The notes under the pieces are model-generated. The model did not search any database and was not told the DNA's origin. It saw only the letters and a program-made list of their open reading frames with translations. Positions 49,189 through 58,189 of a stretch of 64,000 bases of DNA are shown piece after piece. The position numbers and the translations under genes were made by a program. Source of the stretch: Loripinus fragilis (lineage: Eukaryota; Mollusca; Bivalvia; Lucinida; Lucinidae); NCBI GenBank assembly GCA_964019695.1, contig OZ026525.1, positions 70,167,753 to 70,231,752 of the forward strand, read 5' to 3'. Positions within the stretch are counted from its first letter, which is position 1, and each line of letters begins with the position of its first letter.

Positions 49189-49198
49189 AGTAGTAGTC

Positions 49199-49267
<69 letters not shown>
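49189..49267. repeat. (AGT)n microsatellite
   Basis: About 25 AGT trinucleotides with one early interruption (TCG near 49197). If the upstream leader exon is right, it lies in the first intron. Confidence 0.95.
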
Positions 49268-50282
49268 CACGTTTCACAATGAATAGCAATTTCTTATGTT
49301 TCGCATTGTTTTGTGCTCATCGTTGTGCAATATTGAGTTACTAATAGTTTGAAATACAATGACAAGAACAGGATCTTAGGTTACTATTTGTGCTATGCGT
49401 TGCAAAGACATGCATAATTAGACCCTTTTGCTTAAAGACATAGACATTTTGGCAATAATACTGGTACCACTCATTATGACTCTCTCCAGGGGTCATACTG
49501 GGCAGATCAAAAGGACAGTCATAATGAGATGATTATGACTTCCCTACAGGGGCAATATAGTGGTCCCATGAAGGGATTAGGTAATTTATGATAAAATATT
49601 GATCTATATCTTAGTGAACGAAATTGTGTTGTATACAATTAATTCCCCACTTGAGGCCCCTTTAAATTTGTGAGATATTGAAACTGTCCCTTATCAGTTG
49701 ATCCTTTAATGATCTCTACTGGAAAGTAATCTATGCCTTTAAATAAAATAATGTTCAGGGTTTAAGTAAGAGAAAACATGTATATGCTATGATAGTTGAT
49801 GACGATGGTATATTGTGAATTATTGTATCAGAACAGGTCAGGAATGGTTAAGTGATGCAAATCTAGCTGTTATATATTTACTGACCAGCTTTTACATTAA
49901 AATAATAGTCAAACGTATTTCCATTTTAACATAAATTTTATGAATTCACGGCTAAAAAATAAAATTTTAAGAAATAAAGATTGTAAATATCTATTATTGT
50001 TACATAAGCTGGATCAGTGGGAAATTTGAGCAATTTTCTGTAACTGTAGAATTTTGTTTTGAGAAGAATGACTAGTAAAACAAAAGTACTTTTGACAAAA
50101 ATATTTATTGCTACCCCACCCACCTTTTTTTCAAAATGGCTCATACAGTTGTTCTCTTTCATAGCAAACAATTAAAACAAATCTACAACAAGAGGATCAC
50201 AATTAGAACCAGTTGGAATACATATTTTTTTCTATACAATTTCGAGCTTTATTTTATAGATATATTGTAAAAAAGATACAAA
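49268..50282. other. unannotated AT-rich DNA
   Basis: No supported exon. Near 49467-49530 TCATTATGACT and AGTCATAATGAG form a small inverted repeat around a CCAGGGGTCA-type word. Confidence 0.4.
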
Positions 50283-50378
50283 ATGGAGACCATCACAAAG
50301 ATTCTGACAGGACCACAAATTATATCTGTAGATTGTTTAGAACTGAAGAAAGGCATTTCTCATTACAAGCCAAATAAA
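50283..50378 (+). other. orphan exon-like segment, 32 codons
   Basis: ATG in good context (ACAAAATGG) begins METITKILTGPQII, continues SVDCLELKKGISHYKPNK and meets a GTGAGT donor at 50379 in phase 0. The frame would otherwise stop five codons later. It cannot splice in frame to the ZP start exon, whose two bases before its ATG break the frame. I do not recognise the peptide. It could be a first exon of an unseen transcript or a gene fragment carried by an element. Confidence 0.3.
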
Positions 50379-50545
50379 GTGAGTCCTCTCTGTTAAAGAT
50401 TTGCCCAAATTATTAAGTTAGTTATTCTTTGATCAGTCAATGTAGTACAGAGAATAGAGAAATAATATATATTATTATATAACTAAGAAAAAAGACTGAA
50501 TTTCATTGGCTTAGAGCGCTCACGTGGCCAGTCAATATATTGTCA

Positions 50546-50576
50546 TATTCACTGGCTTGCGCGCGCTTGCCAGTGT
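50546..50576. repeat. GC-rich palindrome
   Basis: CACTGGC and GCCAGTG enclose TTGCGCGCGCTT. It stands in the same relation to the family G copy at 50680 as the GCGCGC-centred palindrome does at 18540. Confidence 0.6.
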
Positions 50577-50679
50577 ATATTAGTTACTAAAATTAGACTC
50601 CTTGCTGTTTTTTTCCGTTCTGGTTCTGCTTTTCTAAAGCGTGGCTAATAATCATATCGTAGATGCTGAGAACGCAGCA

Positions 50680-51018
50680 AATCACGCACTGGAGCTGATC
50701 TATTTCGATTTTAATGCACAATAAACGGCGAAAACAAATTTGAAGTCTTCAGCTTCTTCCAACTTTCCGCCTTTGCACTGAAGAACTCCCGCCAATACTT
50801 AGACCACGTCACATACGTTTACATGTATTTGTAACGTCTTTCAAGCGTAAAAACGACGTTACACCGTCTAGCGCCATGAATGACGTCATTTACCAGTAAC
50901 AAATGACGTCAGCTATCACACATTTTCCCTGCGCTTTCAAAGCTGTGAATTATTGTTTGGCATATCACACTTATTTTTTCATTGGCTCTACATGCGAAGT
51001 GTGTTAGAATTCTTGTTT
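50680..51018 (+). repeat. dispersed repeat family G, copy 2
   Basis: Matches 18601-18914 through GGAGCTGATCTATTTCGATT, AAGTCTTCAGCTTCTTCC, GAACTCCCGCCAATACTTAG, AAAAACGACGTTACACCGTC and GTGTTAGAAT at the right, with a short insertion near the second GACGTCA. Confidence 0.75.
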
Positions 51019-51201
51019 GTAAATGTTGAATGATGACACTCATGCACAACATATATCCAATAGTAAAAGGGTGGTCATATTTAGGGTTGCACTGTTTCTG
51101 CTAAATGCTTGTCTGTCCCAAAACTTGTATATAAGTTCAGTATTTTTTCCAGGTGCAATAATACCTGTACATCTTTCTCTAAATGTTATATAATAAAACT
51201 G

Positions 51202-51336
51202 TTATTGACTAATGAGGCATTGGATATGATGTGATATCGACCAGAGAATACCAATATTGACCTCGGCTTTGCCTCGGTCAATATTGGTATTATCTGGTCG
51301 ATATCACATCATATCCAATGCCTCATCAGTCAATAA
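51202..51336. repeat. near-perfect 135-bp palindrome
   Basis: Arms of about 64 bp contain AATGAGGCATTGGATATGAT, GTGATATCGACCAG and ACCAATATTGACC; they differ at only about four positions. The loop is GCTTTGCC-like and very short. The right arm ends five bases before the TA that flanks the next element. Confidence 0.85.
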
Positions 51337-51341
51337 TTGTA

Positions 51342-52353
51342 TACTGCTCAACTAAAAATTAGCACGGATTTTAATATGATGCCCCACTTTCAATGAGCAT
51401 GAAACACTTTATTTGATGTAATCAACATGTATGGAGATCTTGAAATTAACGTCTTTTCGTGTCCGCCAGACAAAAGGTTATCTGGTTAGGCGTCAGAAAT
51501 TGACGTTAAATTTGAGGTCATTGGCATGTAAAGGATACACGTCTACATCGAAAAATTAAACTTTTGATTCTAATGTAAAGCAAATGGTTCTAACTGATGA
51601 AAAACGTTAAAAAGACAAAGTTTGATACCCGTTTATGCCACGTTTTACCGTTCCATTATGACGTTAAAATGGTATTTTCCACTTCTTGACTTTTTCAGCG
51701 AACTGAATCGAGCAGTCTAGTAATCTTTTTGATGCTAGAGTGGCACATGCACCAGGAACATTTCTGTTAGTTGATCCTTTGAAAACGTCTGCTTTAGATA
51801 GCGTTACCACCTACGTTTAGTCTCAACTTTAGATTGACGTCATTGTTTATGAATTAAATACCCAGGGACAAAATTTTATAAACGTGCCTTACCCTTTATT
51901 GTCTCTCTTTTGGCATCCTCTTAAATACGAAAACCATTTCAATTAAGCATGCCTACACAATGAAAACAGTACTGTTTTTGACTTGTAAACGTCATTTTAA
52001 CAACGACGTTAGTTGTTATCAAGACTCATTTTTTGCTTTAAATGCTCAAAGGAGACGACCTTAATTCTTTTTCAGAATGGCAGATTTGTCCAAGCTCGAA
52101 AACAAAGGACTTTATAAACCGATGCTGTATCAATTTTGTATTGCCAATAATGCAGCTGAAACACGTTTTTGACCCCTCTCTTGTTAAAAGTAATGAACGA
52201 CGCAGTAGACATCCACTTTAAGTACACCAATTGCTGTCCTACACTTTATCACATATCAAACCATCATTTCAGCAGATATTTTATAACTTTAAGCCCTTTG
52301 CTCAAATAAAAATCAATTTTTATTTATCCGTGCTAAAATTTTGTTGAGCAGTA
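51342..52353. mobile_element. 1.0-kb TA-flanked TIR element (TACTGCTCAAC ends)
   Basis: TACTGCTCAACTAAAAATTA at the left and TACTGCTCAACAAAATTTTA complemented from the right, both followed by GCACGGAT. TA lies outside both (51340-51341, 52354-52355). The interior repeats TGACGTTA, AACGTCA and related words, as in 44909-46046, and shares AAATGATGGTTTG with it near one end. No intact frame. Confidence 0.8.
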
Positions 52354-52400
52354 TATAAACAAATTTAATGCTAGAAAACTTTTAAGTTTTAATTTATTAA

Positions 52401-52638
52401 CCCTTAATCGTCAATGGCAACCAAAGTCGTCTGCTTATCTCGTCTGCTGAAATGTTGAAGAAGCCTCCATGGTAAACAGTGTGGACCCAGATCAGACTGC
52501 TCCTATAGGAGCAGTCTGTCCTGGGTCCACGCTGTTTGCTTCTATACTTAATTTATCAGTAAAGTTAGGCAATTATTTGCAGCAGACGACTTCAGTAGAC
52601 GACATTTTCAGGTGCATTTTTATCTTGGCGCTTTAAGG
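52401..52638 (+). mobile_element. MITE family A, copy 2
   Basis: Same layout as 140-363: CCCTTAATCG at the left, GCGCTTTAAGG at the right, subterminal TCGTCTGC words and the CAGACTGCTCCTATAGGAGC hairpin. It ends about 105 bp before the ZP gene's coding exon 1. Confidence 0.75.
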
Positions 52639-52746
52639 AACCGCACCTGAATTTCATTAGTGTCCAATTTTGTAGAATTCCACAACACGCGCACAGTGAG
52701 CGGCTTATCATTTTCGTGTATGCACTTCCAAATTTATTTTTCAGAC

Positions 52747-52816
52747 ATGGCCGTGGCACTCGTTTTGGTTCTGGCAGCAGTAATCACTGGAAGCTTAGCC
52801 CAGTTTAATCCATCAC
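52747..52816 (+). CDS. ZP-domain protein, coding exon 1 (signal peptide)
   Basis: This exon starts the only well-supported host gene. ATG at 52747 (CAGACATGG) begins a classical signal peptide: hydrophobic residues 2-14, then GSLA with predicted cleavage after Ala18. It ends in phase 1 at a GTAAGT donor. Joined to five further exons in one frame, the product reaches 243 residues at the window edge. The whole is a zona pellucida domain, a polymerisation module of secreted or membrane-anchored extracellular proteins. ZP-N covers about 25-120 with Cys29, 56, 74 and 104. ZP-C runs from about 135 with Cys179, 191, 232, 237 and 241. The domain follows the signal peptide with no EGF or other module between. 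The C-terminal cleavage site and any membrane anchor lie outside the window. Relation to a named family (cuticlin-like, egg-coat, shell-matrix) cannot be decided here. Confidence 0.88.
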
Positions 52817-52833
52817 GTAAGTAATAAAGGACA

Positions 52834-53290
52834 CTGCTGAAACTATTTAAAGGAACACCTCATAATTTTCCATATGTGATAATGTTAACCCCTGTCCAAT
52901 AGACAAGTAATGTATTTCACTAGACAATAAGGCAGAAACCCAGTTTCTTTTGGCATTTTTGCTATGATGGTAAATGTATTTTGCCGAAAAGGTTTTTGAT
53001 AAAACTATCGCTGCTTAAGTGCATGGCTCAAATTTTGTAATTTTCAACTTTCTTGAAAATGACGATTTTTTTTCTGGAACTATGTAGAATCTTCCGAATT
53101 TGTTAATAGAGTAACCTTATGATTTCTGCAACATTAAAATGCTATTTACTGTACAGAAATGATGCTGTTGTGGCGCTTGATTGTAAAATTCGTCTTAAAA
53201 TTATTTTTTGAAAAAAGGGGTATTTTAACAAAATTTGTATTGTGATCAATGGCAAAAAAACATAGTGTTCCTTTAAATATTTTTAGCAGT
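52834..53290. mobile_element. MITE in ZP intron 1
   Basis: CTGCTGAAACTATTTAAAGG at the left and CCTTTAAATATTTTTAGCAG at the right are inverted, and both include AACAC/GTGTT next. The left end is only 17 bp after the exon 1 donor. Confidence 0.65.
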
Positions 53291-53468
53291 TTAGTAGCCA
53301 TCAACACTAAAAAAACTATAGAATGAGAATTTAAGAAATTTCGCATTTAAGAAATTAATTTTAGTTAAGGATTAAAATGTATTTTTCAACGTTTATGATG
53401 CGATGAAGACAGTGGGCGGAACTAAATGTCTACATGAAGCACAATGAAGACAGAGGGTTTAGCTAAAG

Positions 53469-53543
53469 ACAGAAGGCGGAGCTAAAATCCCAAGAAGCGC
53501 AAAGCAAGCACTTCTTGTAGAATTTTAGCTCCTTACACTGTCA
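53469..53543. repeat. 75-nt hairpin in ZP intron 1
   Basis: GACAG, GGAGCTAAAAT and CAAGAAG on the left pair with CTTCTTG, ATTTTAGCTCC and CTGTC on the right. A further partial copy of the left arm (GACAGTGGGCGGAACTAAAT) precedes it at 53409. Confidence 0.7.
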
Positions 53544-53741
53544 ATGTTCAAAATACAATTTCAATTTTTATATTTACACTTTATATATCACTCATGCAAA
53601 TCTCTTTATTCAGCTATGGGAGACAGTTGCAAAACTTTTAATCGACAAACGATAAAAGTTCAGCAATAATTGAAGGAGATTCTGCTTATAGGGTTTTCAA
53701 ATATTGACCAGTTGAATGTTTATGCTGGCAGCCAACATATA

Positions 53742-54686
53742 TACTCAGAAGAAAAAGTTTAGTCAGTATTTATGTTTTCTCATAAAATCAACAATACTGC
53801 ATATATCATTGTCAAATTTTTTTTACAGGAGTTGTATTATCGTAACTTTACATTTATAATCCGTTTCTTGTTTACTGTCGTGAGTTGGCTCCCGGTACCG
53901 CTAGTTTAACAGGTGACCGGGCCCAGGGCGACGACGGTAAACATGATTCGCACTATACCTGTTCATTGCGTGACAAATAATGCCTCTATTAGACTGTATC
54001 AACCAAATTTCAAAATGCACGATGTGCACGTGCTGCGGTAAACTGGCAGGGTAATTTTCTCATATACTGTTAGATATTGAAAGAGAGTTGTTCTTATTGC
54101 AATAATCCGGAGAAAATTCAGTGCTAGCAAGCTTAATTCGCCAGTCAGGCTATCTACAAATTACAGAAATACCGCGTTTTGACGTCTTGAAACAGGTACA
54201 TGTGTTGCTGACGTAACACGCAGTTTTGGATGCAGTGAACAAACAATTTATCGTCTGCAAACACGTTTTCAACGGCCTGGCGGTAAAAATGACAAGCCTC
54301 CGTTGGGGAGACCACGGATAACAACGCCATTTTAAGTTCGGGTCATAGTGACGTCAACATGACGTAATCGCTTCATGGCCGCTTGGAAACTTCTTAAATT
54401 CCTTCGTAATGCAACAGATACGAGAATTTCCGTCTGTACTACCAGAAGTCGTCTGAGGGGCGCTAGACTGATTTTCGAGATCTGAAATTTGAATTTTAAT
54501 ATTGACCACTTTGTGTATTTTTGATGAAGAAAATGGGTATATTTTCGGATTTTTTTGTCGAAAATGTTCACATTTGGTAGACATTACATGGATTTAATTT
54601 TTAGTAAGGTTTTTGTCAATATTAAGACTGTCTTACAAAATTATTGCACACAGTGTCTGTACTGACTAAACTTTTTCTTCTGAGTA
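53742..54686 (+). mobile_element. degraded Tc1/mariner transposon in ZP intron 1
   Basis: TACTCAGAAGAAAAAGTTTA at the left is mirrored at the right (TAAACTTTTTCTTCTGAGTA), with TA outside both ends (53740-53741, 54687-54688). The element holds the N-terminal part of a Tc1-type transposase (54195-54477) but is too short for a full gene. It lies in the same orientation as the host gene. Confidence 0.85.
54195..54477 (+). pseudogene. Tc1-type transposase, N-terminal relic
   Basis: One frame gives GTCVADVTRSFGCSEQTIYR, then LQTRFQRPGGKNDKPPLGRP, which is the helix-turn-helix and GRPR hinge of Tc1-family transposases (usual form VARxFGVSxxTIxRLxxRYxxTGSVxDRPRSGRPR). After two adjacent stops near 54345 the same frame resumes with RNRFMAAWKLLKF and ISVCTTRSRLRGARL, equivalent to the second DNA-binding helix-turn-helix (RNRF..TA..ISxxTVRNRLxxxGLRAR). 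The DDE catalytic domain is missing, so this is a deletion derivative. Its identification also classifies the TACT-ended, TA-flanked TIR elements in this window by association. Confidence 0.85.
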
Positions 54687-54933
54687 TATTTCAAATATGG
54701 TGTAAACTAATTGCTGAAACGGTTAGCCGAAACAAAGTGAAAGAAAAAGTATATACAAAGTAATTAGAGGTGTGTTTTTCGCCGTGCATTATTTTTACTG
54801 CATTTTGCAGTTAGTTTGTACTTGTATAATATTTATTATTATTTGCTAGTTTTACACGGCCAATGCTCTTTTGTATGTTTTGGAGTGGTTCGAAACAGAA
54901 AGAAGTCTATTACTTGGGTTTTGGTATGGCGTA

Positions 54934-55135
54934 TAGGGTAAAGTAGGGTATATTCGGACAGACAGTTAAACTCGGACAGCGACCTTGTTTGTTTCATATT
55001 TCAAATATATTGGAATAAAAAATAAATCAACTAAGCAAACAGTGAAAATCCTGATGAGACGTCTCATCTGGATTTCCACTGTTTGCAAATGTGTATCCGA
55101 ATTTACCTGATGTCCGTTTACCAGACTTTACCCTA
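54934..55135. mobile_element. MITE in ZP intron 1 with TA duplication
   Basis: TAGGGTAAAGTAGGGTATAT at the left and the complement of TACCAGACTTTACCCTA at the right, TA outside both. The centre (55035-55086) is a hairpin: GCAAACAGTG with CACTGTTTGC, and CTGATGAGACG with CGTCTCATCTG. It ends 94 bp before exon 2. Confidence 0.75.
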
Positions 55136-55229
55136 TATGTAACACATTTTGAAAACCATGTAGACCCAAAAGGTCGATTCGTTGTACCTTGAATTTATAT
55201 TTCATCACACCTGATTACATTTTTTTCAG

Positions 55230-55393
55230 TGGCTGTTGATAGCTGTACCAAGTCTAGCCTGGTGCTCACACTCACTGACGCCGAGGATGGTGGTATAACC
55301 TATATACAAGGTCAAGGTGCCTCGTGCAGACAGAACACAGTCTCGGGAACCAGCCAACACACATTTGATTTTGCTTCATGTGGGATAGCATGG
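55230..55393 (+). CDS. ZP-domain protein, coding exon 2 (first half of ZP-N)
   Basis: Acceptor TTTTTTTCAG, donor GTAAGT at 55394, phase 1 in and phase 0 out. It encodes residues 24-78: VDSC (Cys29), SLVLTLTDAEDGGITYIQG, GASC (Cys56) and FDFASCGIAW (Cys74). The pattern Cys, beta-strand, glycine-rich turn, Cys, then F-x-F-x-x-CG is that of ZP-N, where Cys29 should pair with Cys104 and Cys56 with Cys74. Intron 2 (472 bp) contains no recognised element. Confidence 0.9.
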
Positions 55394-55865
55394 GTAAGTA
55401 TAGATTTGAATTACAGTCCAAACCATATGAGCAATACTATAGCTGAAACCTACGCTATATTGCTAAGGAAAAATCCCTCTCAGATGGTAGTAAAAAATCT
55501 TTATCATACTGTTATCATACTGTTTGAATAATTGTTTGGTTGGATTATTTACGTCTCAGTCAACAGCTATGGTCATGTCGAGACGGTCAGTTCACCAAAC
55601 CACACTTTTTCCTGGACAAGCTTTACTAAGCTGTTAACCAGTTCTTCGTGCACATGCATTTGCTTGTAACTGACAACAACCCTTCTTAAATCAGCGGAAG
55701 GAGGCGATTGTCCATAGAAATTATTTCATGATCAATCTCCACGGAATTATGGGACCGGGCGGTGAGCCTGGGATTGCATTTGGTCTCACTTGTGAGCAAT
55801 GACTTGGAGCGCATGCGTAATAAGTACCAAAATCTCATGAGCTTTCACATTAATTTTGATTTTAG

Positions 55866-55990
55866 GAAGACTCTTTCAAGTTAATTGTTCAAAAGAAAGC
55901 TCTCTATCAGACTGGAGATGACAAACAGATCCCCGTGATGTGTATAGCTGACCTTGACGACTTGACGGTTGACAACGCCATCAACGCTGC
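55866..55990 (+). CDS. ZP-domain protein, coding exon 3 (end of ZP-N)
   Basis: Acceptor TTGATTTTAG, donor GTGAGT at 55991, phase 0 in and 2 out. Residues 79-119 include SFKLIVQKKALYQ and IPVMCIADLDD, with Cys104 the last ZP-N cysteine (equivalent to the usual F-P-V-x-C ending). The exon is followed, seven bases into the intron, by the arm of a foldback (55998-56203). Confidence 0.9.
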
Positions 55991-55997
55991 GTGAGTA

Positions 55998-56203
55998 TCA
56001 CAGAAGCTTGAAGTTCGCTCCTTATATCATCTCTATAGCCTCAAAACAAAAAGCTCACAAAGCCATTACGCTTGAACTATGGTCCTTATATCACCTCTAT
56101 ATAATAGCCTCATAAAAGAAATCACAATGTCACGTAATGACATTGTGAGCCTTTGGTTTTGAGGCTACAAAGTGATGTAAGGACCGAACTTCAAGCTCCT
56201 GTA
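55998..56203. repeat. foldback element at the exon 3 donor
   Basis: AGCTTGAAGTTCGCTCCTTA and TAGCCTCAAAAC at the left pair with GTTTTGAGGCTA and TAAGGACCGAACTTCAAGCT at the right, about 55 bp per arm. A second, partial copy of the left arm lies inside (GCTTGAACTATGGTCCTTAT), plus ACAATGTCA/TGACATTGT. Confidence 0.75.
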
Positions 56204-56280
56204 GTGAGTATTATTCATCGCTTTGCATGACTTAAATTTAGCAATCTAATCAGCTTTTTAAAGTTAAAAAGCAAGAAAGT

Positions 56281-56690
56281 ATGACCAAGAAATGCCACAA
56301 TCAGATACTGCAGACCAACCAATGGCACCGAGAGGAAGAGACACAAAACAGAAAAAGCCACGACATTGTTAAACTAAAGCGCAATATCATCATTCTCTTT
56401 CTCGGCAAGATGATTGTTAAACTAGAAAGGACACCAAGGACCATACCTCACAACAAGCACTCAACACCAAATGATGATCATGCACAAGTTCAGATAAACA
56501 CAATTTTTGATGGTAAAATAGTAAATATTTTTTTACCATCTGTTTTATCATATGTTTTGGGTGCTCTAAAGAACCGTCTCATTGAGACGGTTCTTCTAAG
56601 TACCCACAACATGTGTTCTGGTTGAGAAATAAGAAAATTTATCTTTTGTTACGCACTCTTAACTAAAGGCATGAGTAAGTCCCACACCAA
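56281..56690 (+). repeat. MITE family F, copy in ZP intron 3
   Basis: GAACCGTCTCATTGAGACGGTTC-type hairpin at 56571-56593, then AAGTACCCACAACATGTGTT, GGTTGAGAAATAAG and TTACGCACTCTTAACTAAAG. The left part (ATGCCACAATCAGATACTGC, ACCAATGGCACCGAGAGG) has relatives at 8.44 and 43.67 kb. A 114-codon frame through it is not credible as a gene. Confidence 0.65.
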
Positions 56691-56752
56691 ATGAGAGTAA
56701 CAACGGCTCACCACTTCAGCCGATGCCACCGGAGATGGTGTGTCTAAAATAG

Positions 56753-56950
56753 ATCTTACATGAGTGCTCATGCTTTATTGAATTTGTTAAACGAGTTGGG
56801 GAAAAGAGATAAAATGCGAGGCTTGCCGGGTTCTTCATCGCTATTTCGCAACAAGTTTAATAAACTTAATAATGTTGGATATGATACTAAATTACTTTGT
56901 AATCGCGATGTTTGGCGTGAAAACGTTAAGCATTTGTCATTATATACTTA
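56753..56950 (+). repeat. dispersed repeat family C, copy 3
   Basis: TCTTACATGAGTGCTCATGC, AAACGAGTTGGGGAAAAGAG and AATGCGAGGCTTGCCGGGTT; the same order as at 62085. Intron 3 of the ZP gene. Confidence 0.7.
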
Positions 56951-57455
56951 ACTACTAACGAAACCTTAAACTTTTTGTTTGCTTCAAGCTCGTAAGTTAC
57001 AACGCATATGCTTATATGCTTATTTAAAATAACAAGACACAAGAAATATTTTCTGAGAAAATTTTGCAATTTCTAGTTGTGACGTATGATATAGCTTTTT
57101 ATGATGTGCTATAGAAGTCGTCAAAACGGTAGTGGTTTATTTTCTTTGTTTAAGCCATTTCGAGAAACTGAAATGTCTACCAATCATTGTATTTCAAGAA
57201 TCAGAACTTATGTTTTGTGTCGCGTAAGCGGAATAAACTCAATTTAACGACGTAAAATAGGAATAATCGTTATTTCTTTGCAAACGCATGTCACCGTTTA
57301 GTGTGTACTGTCTACTTTGTTATAGTGCCAATTGGGTACATTTTACTTTAATCGCGTATGAATGCCAGGCTTTGTAGTACACATGTTGTCGGTCTGTAAT
57401 TCAAATGCCATTTTGGGTACAGTAACACCTAAACTAAGTTTAATTAACAAAATTT

Positions 57456-57678
57456 GAGCCGCAACATGAGATTTCCAACAATGTGGTATGGGCGACCAAC
57501 AAAGGCTCAGACCAGCCTGCGCATACGCGCAGTCTGATCAGAGCCTTTGCTTGTCGCTTGGTTATTATATAAGTGTTAAGCTACTGACTGAACATCCTTT
57601 GGAGTTTCTACGCTTAAAAGGAGGCTTCACAGTCTGGTCTGAGTCTACATTTTTGTTGGAAATCACATGTCACGGCTC
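57456..57678 (+). mobile_element. MITE family D, copy 2
   Basis: GAGCCGCAACATGAGATTTC, CCAACAATGTGGTATGGGCG at the left; TTGTTGGAAATCACATG and CACGGCTC at the right. Hairpin with GCGCATACGCGCAGTCTGAT. It ends 82 bp before exon 4. Confidence 0.8.
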
Positions 57679-57760
57679 ATATGATGCGTGTCACATGGTA
57701 CAGTGAGACTCGCTGGTTTTGAAACTTTTGTCCATAATTAATCGTCTTTTTGATTTTCAG

Positions 57761-57909
57761 GGACAAAGATGACGACGCCGGCCAGAATAAGACGGTAAAA
57801 CCCACTGCTACAATGAAACTGTACAAGGACGGTGCTGACATAAGTGGCGGGTCCGTGAAGCTTACTGACATTGTCACCATGATCCTACAACTGGACGATG
57901 AATACATAG
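57761..57909 (+). CDS. ZP-domain protein, coding exon 4 (linker and start of ZP-C)
   Basis: Acceptor TGATTTTCAG, donor GTAAGT at 57910, phase 2 in and 1 out. It encodes residues 120-169: an acidic, polar linker (DKDDDAGQNKTVKP) and then MKLYKDGADISGGSV, KLTDIVTMILQLDDEYIG. The M-x-L-Y and V-x-L-x-D-x-V strands match the beginning of ZP-C, where strand A leads to the hydrophobic patch. A fitting N-glycosylation sequon, NKT, lies in the linker. Confidence 0.9.
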
Positions 57910-58189
57910 GTAAGTCAGCCTTAAAGGCCTATATTTCTGTCCATAAGGGGTCATTAGTGTGTATGTTTGGTTGATTTATAAGAATTTAGTATTTTTAAAA
58001 TACGCACTTTTATCTGGATGTCTGGACTCTGCTCTGGGTTTGCACTGTCTGCCTACACCAGGTTTAAAATTTGTGAGAAAGTCCTTAGGTATATTTGGAT
58101 ATTGAGGCTAATAAATTCTATGATAGAGCTCATTGACTTTATGATGCAGCACTTCTTACCAGGTGTTACACTCAACATGCTCTTCGGCC

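Noticed and set aside
50283..50378. Alternative first coding exon of the ZP gene
   Set aside because: It ends in phase 0, and the two bases before the ZP ATG would throw the ZP reading frame off.
56281..56625. 114-codon frame in ZP intron 3
   Set aside because: It spans a dispersed repeat with relatives at 8.4 and 43.7 kb and has no splice link to the ZP exons.
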